Shown here: positions 4,263-5,510 of the stretch, in pieces
Numbering within the stretch: the stretch's first letter is position 1
How the letters are laid out: the number at the start of each line of letters is the position of its first letter
Assembly: GCA_023249815.1 (NCBI GenBank)
Contig: JAHFBX010000234.1
Coordinates: forward strand, 1 to 5,510
Reading direction: 5' to 3'
DNA: 5,510 nucleotides
Origin: Candidatus Eiseniibacteriota bacterium
Lineage (GTDB): Bacteria; Eisenbacteria; RBG-16-71-46
Program-made: the position numbers and the translations under genes
The notes under the pieces: model-generated
Seen by the model: the letters and a program-made list of their open reading frames with translations, nothing else
The model's database searches: none
Told to the model about the DNA's origin: nothing

Positions 4263-4300
4263 AAAACTCGACGGCCACCGGTCGCGAAGACCGGTGGCCG
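4263..4300 (-). terminator. Rho-independent terminator of the lipoprotein gene
   Basis: CGGCCACCGGTC (4272-4283) pairs exactly with 4289-4300 around the loop GCGAA, giving a 12-bp stem that starts 21 bases after the lipoprotein stop codon. Five bases beyond the stem the minus strand has TTTT (4266-4263). The U-run is short and slightly displaced, but stem, position and orientation all fit an intrinsic terminator. Confidence 0.75.
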
Positions 4301-4321
4301 AGGTGTGACACTTGCCAACTC

Positions 4322-4753
4322 TCACGTTTTCTTGTGCTTGCCCGCCTTCGTGTTCTCGAACACACGGAAGCCATCCTGCTCGATGACCACTCCCATGTCT
4401 TCTCCGGGCTCACCGTTCGGCACCGGCACGGTCATCTCGATGCTGCCCGTGTCCAGCACATGGGTGGTGGCGTTCGGGAGCTTCTCCTCGTACCAGGCCA
4501 GCACTTTCTCCTTCTCGTAACCCTTCACCTCGAACCACACCGCCATGCCCTCGGAGTAGGAGTCAGGCGTGTCGCCCCAGCTCTCGGAACCCATCGCATC
4601 GCGTGCCTTGGCGCCGGGGTAGAGCGGGATCTGCTTGGCGTAGACGACGTACGAGGCCGTCTCGCCGCTCCAGCGCGCCTCGTTGACGGCGCAGCCCACG
4701 AGCGCCGTGACGCACACGGCCGCCGCCAGGGCGAGTCTGATCGCTCGGATCAT
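4322..4753 (-). CDS. Small lipoprotein, unknown function
   Basis: A 143-residue predicted lipoprotein. The basic MIRAIR start, hydrophobic core and lipobox LVGC place the acylated cysteine at C21, so the mature protein is anchored to a membrane facing the periplasm or outside. The mature part resembles a common but poorly characterised bacterial domain: IPLYPGA at 42-48, then a strand (AVWFEV, 71-76), a helix VLAWYEEKL at 84-92 and further strands, the motif order of small proteins with 'PYPGA' and 'FYxxxL' blocks. The C-terminus is lysine-rich (KAGKHKKT). The ATG at 4753 was chosen because GAGG lies 5 bases upstream and the signal peptide begins here. It follows the gene at the right edge after 197 bases and ends at a clear terminator. 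The function is unknown. Confidence 0.87.
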   Translation of the reverse strand: MIRAIRLALAAAVCVTALVGCAVNEARWSGETASYVVYAKQIPLYPGAKARDAMGSESWGDTPDSYSEGMAVWFEVKGYEKEKVLAWYEEKLPNATTHVLDTGSIEMTVPVPNGEPGEDMGVVIEQDGFRVFENTKAGKHKKT

Positions 4754-4928
4754 GGGATCCTCTCTCGCTTCGAGACTCCGGACGCTGGCGTCACGCTCCG
4801 GCGAGACCGACGGTCCGGGCGGACCTTCGGCAGGAGTCTCCGCTTCGGAGGGCATCGGCCAGATCCCGGCTGGACTTGAGAAGCGTTTCCCGCGGGTCGC
4901 GTGAGCCGCGGCGCGAGCCCACACATCT

Positions 4929-4961
4929 CGCCGAGAGCTCGGGGATGCGCCTATCTCGGCG
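4929..4961. repeat. 7-bp inverted repeat spanning the stop codon of the right-edge gene
   Basis: CGCCGAG (4929-4935) is complementary to CTCGGCG (4955-4961), with the TAG stop (4953-4951) inside the loop and a smaller CCGA/TCGG hairpin at 4931-4942 competing with it. No U-tract follows. This may be a 3'-end stem; it is weak evidence for a terminator. The rest of 4754-4928 shows no promoter I can support. Confidence 0.3.
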
Positions 4962-5510
4962 CTGCGGTGGCCCGCTCCAGAAGCGCACGAAGCTCCGGGT
5001 CGCCCGGCCGGTCGGCGAGCGCCTTGCCCGCGTAGTCACGCGCCGCGTCCGGCAGACCGTTTGCAAGCATGGCCTCGACGAAACGAGCGTGCGCCGCGGG
5101 CAGACGCCCGAGCGGCACCAGGTGCGAGTCGCTGCGCGAGAGGAAGTAGCTCCACCCGTCGTGCCCGGGCTCGTAGTCGTGGACGACGACCACGGAGTCC
5201 ACCTCGGGCGCCAGCGCGGCCAGCGAACGACCCTCGTCCAACACGTCGCGGAGGGCGTAGCGGCGCACGGGTGTCGCCGCCGACACCTGGCCCGATCCCA
5301 GGTCCACGTCGCGCGAGATGGAAGCCGGGATCAGGATGGCCACCTTGGCGCGCTGGCCGGCGAGCGCCTGGCGAACGTCGCCGATCGCGCGGCGGGCGAT
5401 CTCGCTCTTGCGCGCCACCGGGTCGAGCGGCCAGTCGGTCGACGTCATGCGCAAGTCGACGCGCATCGAGAGCAGCACGTCGGTCCATCCGACATAGAGC
5501 GCGAGCGCGA
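4951..5510 (-). CDS. C-terminal part of a larger protein with a TPR-like tail (5' end outside window)
   Basis: The frame is open to the right edge, giving 185 complete residues and a TAG stop; the true start is outside. The first visible residues ALALYVGWTDVLLSM are hydrophobic and could be the end of a membrane segment. A basic helix follows, then AKVAILIPASISRD and SVVVVHDYEPGHD, alternating strand-like segments. Residues about 139-176 (ARFVEAMLANGLPDAARDYA...PGDPELRALL) have the spacing of one TPR hairpin. The architecture (membrane part, soluble domain, terminal TPR) is common in large bacterial membrane proteins such as glycosyltransferase-like proteins, but nothing visible fixes the family. 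Internal ATG and GTG codons are not proposed as starts because similar coding sequence continues upstream of them. Confidence 0.82.
   Translation of the reverse strand, partial: ALALYVGWTDVLLSMRVDLRMTSTDWPLDPVARKSEIARRAIGDVRQALAGQRAKVAILIPASISRDVDLGSGQVSAATPVRRYALRDVLDEGRSLAALAPEVDSVVVVHDYEPGHDGWSYFLSRSDSHLVPLGRLPAAHARFVEAMLANGLPDAARDYAGKALADRPGDPELRALLERATAAPR

Noticed and set aside
3944..4879. Plus-strand open frame (311 codons) across the lipoprotein gene
   Set aside because: Antisense to a protein with a clear lipobox and ribosome-binding site, and it crosses the terminator and promoter B without domain content.
1..5510. CRISPR array, insertion sequence, phage or attachment site
   Set aside because: No regularly spaced direct repeats, transposase or integrase motifs, or target-site duplications were seen.

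Overview
The window is a high-G+C stretch (about two-thirds G+C by eye) from a bacterium. It is probably an uncultured environmental lineage: none of the genes resembles a familiar model-organism locus, and two proteins end in the kind of fibronectin-type-III linker (T-x-P-A-x-V-R-D-L-R) that is frequent in secreted proteins of Eisenbacteria-like and other FCB-type bacteria. That placement is inference only. Apart from the last codons of one plus-strand gene at the left edge, every gene I can support lies on the minus strand, so the window is best read from right to left.

From the right edge: (i) the C-terminal 185 residues of a larger protein ending in a TPR-like helical hairpin (4951-5510); (ii) a small lipoprotein (4322-4753) closed by a good hairpin terminator (4263-4300); (iii) a sigma70-type promoter with a dyad upstream and a short leader containing a terminator-like hairpin (4002-4158). 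These precede (iv) an Ala/Pro-rich unknown protein (3487-3954), (v, vi) two tandem paralogous proteins of 68 and 67 residues (3167-3373 and 2933-3136), and (vii) a 239-residue protein resembling the N-terminal domain of cyanophycin synthetase with a possible winged-helix tail (2100-2819). Hairpins lie between these genes. Next comes (viii) a second copy of the same promoter/leader element (1977-2084), followed by about 580 bases of hairpin-rich non-coding sequence. It precedes (ix) a secreted purple-acid-phosphatase-like metallophosphoesterase (120-1448). A 23-bp perfect hairpin (48-97) separates that gene from (x) the end of a convergent plus-strand gene whose last residues match the phosphoesterase tail.

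The most unusual signals are the duplicated regulatory element (about 72 of 108 aligned bases identical, with the same -35, 17-base spacer, -10, upstream dyad and downstream stem), the tandem mini-protein pair under clear purifying selection, the stand-alone cyanophycin-synthetase-N-like protein with an HxxEH motif, and the mirrored C-terminal tails of the two convergent genes. If both element copies are active promoters, the secreted phosphatase and the 3.5-kb gene cluster upstream of it would respond to the same regulator. No tRNA, rRNA, CRISPR array, insertion sequence or phage gene was seen.
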